Below are positions 62,175 to 64,000 of a stretch of 64,000 bases of DNA, one piece after another. The notes under the pieces are model-generated. The model saw only the letters and a program-made list of their open reading frames with translations, did no database searches and was not told where the DNA came from. Position 1 is the stretch's first letter; each line of letters begins with the position of its first letter. Position numbers and translations under genes: made by a program. The stretch comes from Pontivivens insulae (GTDB taxonomy: Bacteria > Pseudomonadota > Alphaproteobacteria > Rhodobacterales > Rhodobacteraceae), in NCBI RefSeq assembly GCF_900302495.1, contig NZ_OMKW01000002.1, positions 806,001 through 870,000 on the forward strand, read 5' to 3'.

Positions 62175-64000
62175 TCAGCGGTCCTGCAGGAAACTCCAAA
62201 ACCGCGCACGCCAGTCGGCCCTGCCCTCACCGGGCGCCTCGATCCAATCGAGCAGAGTTTCCACGCTACAAATCTGTTGGCTGATTGGGTGCAGATAGAT
62301 GGGATAGTCGATCAGGGCTGCATGAATGAGTTGGTCCAGTGTAGGCCGCGCCTGTCGACGGACCGGAGCTCCGTGCAGATCTGTCGTCAAGCCCCACCCG
62401 GCGTAGAAGGGCTGGCCCAGACATGTGACCGGTTTTGCGCGGATCAGCGCCTCGAACCCGGCGAGGGACGTGTTTGTCCACACCATATCGGTCGCCTCGA
62501 TCAGCTGAGTGATGTCCCCGTCCGTTGAAACAAGATCCGCGACGTCTGACTGTGTAAGCCCCTGCCGATACCCTGCGGAGACGTCGGGATGTGGCCGAAA
62601 GAGGATGAACGCGTCAGGATGGGCTGCACGGGCTGCGTTGAGAACAGCACGATCTCCGCCCGCAACACCTCCCAGGCGCACAGACGCATCATCCGCCACC
62701 TGCCCCGGCACCAGAAGGATCGGTTTGTCAGCGGGCAGATGATCGAAGCCCACGGATTGCAGATTGTACTTGCTGATGCCCCTCTCAACGAGGCGCGCGC
62801 GCAGACGGACCACGCGTTTGATTGCGGCGTCCGGCAATTTTGGGGCGGCCGTGATCAGGCGCTCCAGCTCGCTGGCGCGGTTCGGATCAAAATGCACCCC
62901 CATCGCATCATAGCAAAGGGACGCCGGTGGCGTCAGCGCAGCGCCGAGCCCGCGGGACCGGATGAAGCCATCCTCAATCCGGGCCATGTCCTCTCCCGCC
63001 GGGACTTTTGACGCCCAGCCGACTTTTCGCCCGGATGGCGCGGAGAAGCGCACCGATGCGCCGCCGCTGGCAAGCATCCGTTTGACCTGCGCGCGCTTCC
63101 AGCGGCTGCAACCAATCACATTGATCGAAGCGCGTCCCATGCGCTGCGCCACTGACTTGCGCGCCGCAAGATCCTGTACAGTTTCGAGCAGCGACCGGGG
63201 CCGCCCGCTTGCCGGCTCAAACCAGCCGCACGCCTGCGCCCATCCCCCTTCGAACAGCTCCTCCGCAGTCAGATTGGCCCGGCGGCGGGGCAAGTCCTGA
63301 AGGTCCACGCTGAGGCCCCAGCCTGCATACCAAGGCGTTCCATGAACGACCGGCTTATGCCCGGCCAAAATGGCCTCTGCTCCCAAATGAGAGCTCATCA
63401 CATGGACCGCGTCTGCGCGCTCCATCACACGCCACGGATTGTGTCCGGGTGGCAGCAGGGAAATCCCTGCTTTCAAATCGGCAGCCCCAAGATGCGAAAG
63501 GTCGCTTGCAGGATGGGTGCGAATAACAATCTGGCTGTCGGGATAGTCCCGCTGCACAAAGCCCAGCATCTCCCTGAAAGCCTCTCCGCCAACCCCGCCG
63601 AGGGCCGCGTCCTGCGGCACCTGATCCGCAATGAGTACGAATTTCTTCGGGAGGGTGAGGGAGCCATCCGTCCAATGGTTGAACTTCGACAGCTGATAGT
63701 GGCGCAAGAGATCCAGTGCTTCCAGCGTTTCGGTCGCGGGTTCCGGCCTGCGGTTCAGCCGTAGCTCAAGCTGGCTTGGCCCGCTTGCATCGAAATGCGG
63801 GCCGTCGAGATCCACGAACAGGCCAAGGGGCGGCATTTGCCCCGGACGAACACTGCGTAGGAAGGCATCCTCAAGGTGAACGACCGGCAGGCCGCGCCGT
63901 TCTGCGAGAGCCAGACCGCGAGCGGCCACGGGCTTATTGCCCCAGACACCAATCGCATCACATGACGTCCACCCCGGCACCACGCGCCAACCCAGCCCAG
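62175..64000 (-). CDS. kpsC: KpsC-like capsule polysaccharide Kdo transferase (partial, 5' end outside)
   Basis: A frame open from the right edge gives at least 608 residues, beginning within GLGWRVVPGWTSCDAIGVWGNKPVA. Two related transferase halves are visible: LEDAFLRSVRPGQMPPLGLFVDLDGPHFDASGPSQLEL and MARIEDGFIRSRGLGAALTPPASLCYDAMGVHFDPNRASELE. This duplicated ED.F-R-S layout is the mark of KpsC, which builds the beta-Kdo linker of group 2 capsules in the cytoplasm. The start is not in the window; the rest of the capsule locus may lie to the right. Confidence 0.85.
   Translation of the reverse strand, partial: GLGWRVVPGWTSCDAIGVWGNKPVAARGLALAERRGLPVVHLEDAFLRSVRPGQMPPLGLFVDLDGPHFDASGPSQLELRLNRRPEPATETLEALDLLRHYQLSKFNHWTDGSLTLPKKFVLIADQVPQDAALGGVGGEAFREMLGFVQRDYPDSQIVIRTHPASDLSHLGAADLKAGISLLPPGHNPWRVMERADAVHVMSSHLGAEAILAGHKPVVHGTPWYAGWGLSVDLQDLPRRRANLTAEELFEGGWAQACGWFEPASGRPRSLLETVQDLAARKSVAQRMGRASINVIGCSRWKRAQVKRMLASGGASVRFSAPSGRKVGWASKVPAGEDMARIEDGFIRSRGLGAALTPPASLCYDAMGVHFDPNRASELERLITAAPKLPDAAIKRVVRLRARLVERGISKYNLQSVGFDHLPADKPILLVPGQVADDASVRLGGVAGGDRAVLNAARAAHPDAFILFRPHPDVSAGYRQGLTQSDVADLVSTDGDITQLIEATDMVWTNTSLAGFEALIRAKPVTCLGQPFYAGWGLTTDLHGAPVRRQARPTLDQLIHAALIDYPIYLHPISQQICSVETLLDWIEAPGEGRADWRARFWSFLQDR

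Overview
The window reads as a housekeeping stretch of chromosome from an alphaproteobacterium, most likely a Rhodobacterales/Roseobacter-group member. Four things point there: the CckA hybrid kinase, a GTTC-N7-GTTC type SOS box at recA, the HdaA gene coupled to an AI-2E-family permease, and the hisD / UPF0262 / low-Mr phosphatase / infA / maf / rng / yacG order. Coding density is high, operons are tightly packed with many 1-8 base overlaps, and base composition looks GC-rich throughout except for a few short patches. I saw no insertion sequence, prophage, CRISPR array, rRNA operon or plasmid function. Three tRNA genes are present (Ser-CGA, Phe-GAA, Thr-GGT).

Layout. 1-5.5 kb: start of trmJ (partial), a TfoX-like protein, icd, a di-heme cytochrome c peroxidase, a class II amidotransferase with a small DUF6356 protein, an Lrp/AsnC regulator and small unknowns. 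5.4-12.4 kb: alaS, recA with two SOS boxes, a sulfotransferase-like protein and cckA. 12.4-17.2 kb: guaB, a MAPEG protein and an RsmB-type methyltransferase, preceded by a HerA-like ATPase. 17.2-23.4 kb: envelope genes, namely an IalB-like secreted protein, an elongating ketoacyl synthase plus its own ACP beside lpxD, an L,D-transpeptidase, and a divergent DUF882 murein hydrolase. 23.4-29.6 kb: proA, a lipoprotein, proB, obgE, two GNATs, rpmA and rplU. 29.8-39.3 kb: tRNAs, an Ldh-family dehydrogenase, yacG-rng-maf-infA, a LysE exporter, an LMW phosphatase, UPF0262, a membrane protein, hisD, DUF2948 and murA. 39.5-45.6 kb: an acyl-CoA synthetase, an ABC exporter, an MFS transporter and a secreted double-PilJ protein. 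45.7-53.4 kb: dnaX, NfeD with its band-7 partner, a DMT transporter, metG, hdaA and an AI-2E-family permease. 53.5-62.2 kb: dnaG-rpoD, a DCC protein, a YjbQ protein, two paralogous small secreted proteins, an SDR, and nrdR-ribD. 62.2-64 kb: a KpsC-like capsule Kdo transferase running off the right edge.

The genes serve replication and its control (recA, dnaX, hdaA, dnaG, rpoD, cckA), translation (alaS, metG, rplU, rpmA, infA, rng, the methyltransferases, tRNAs), envelope construction (lpxD, the KAS/ACP pair, murA, ldtD, DUF882, kpsC) and central biosynthesis (icd, guaB, proBA, hisD, ribD).

No complete new defence or secondary-metabolite system is visible. The most promising unexplained items are the tandem four-cysteine secreted proteins at 58.6-59.7 kb, the KAS/ACP pair beside lpxD, the secreted double-PilJ protein, an 11-bp phased tandem repeat upstream of the DMT transporter, a nested inverted repeat carrying four GANTC sites before rpoD, and an AT-rich 3' end in the rRNA methyltransferase gene.
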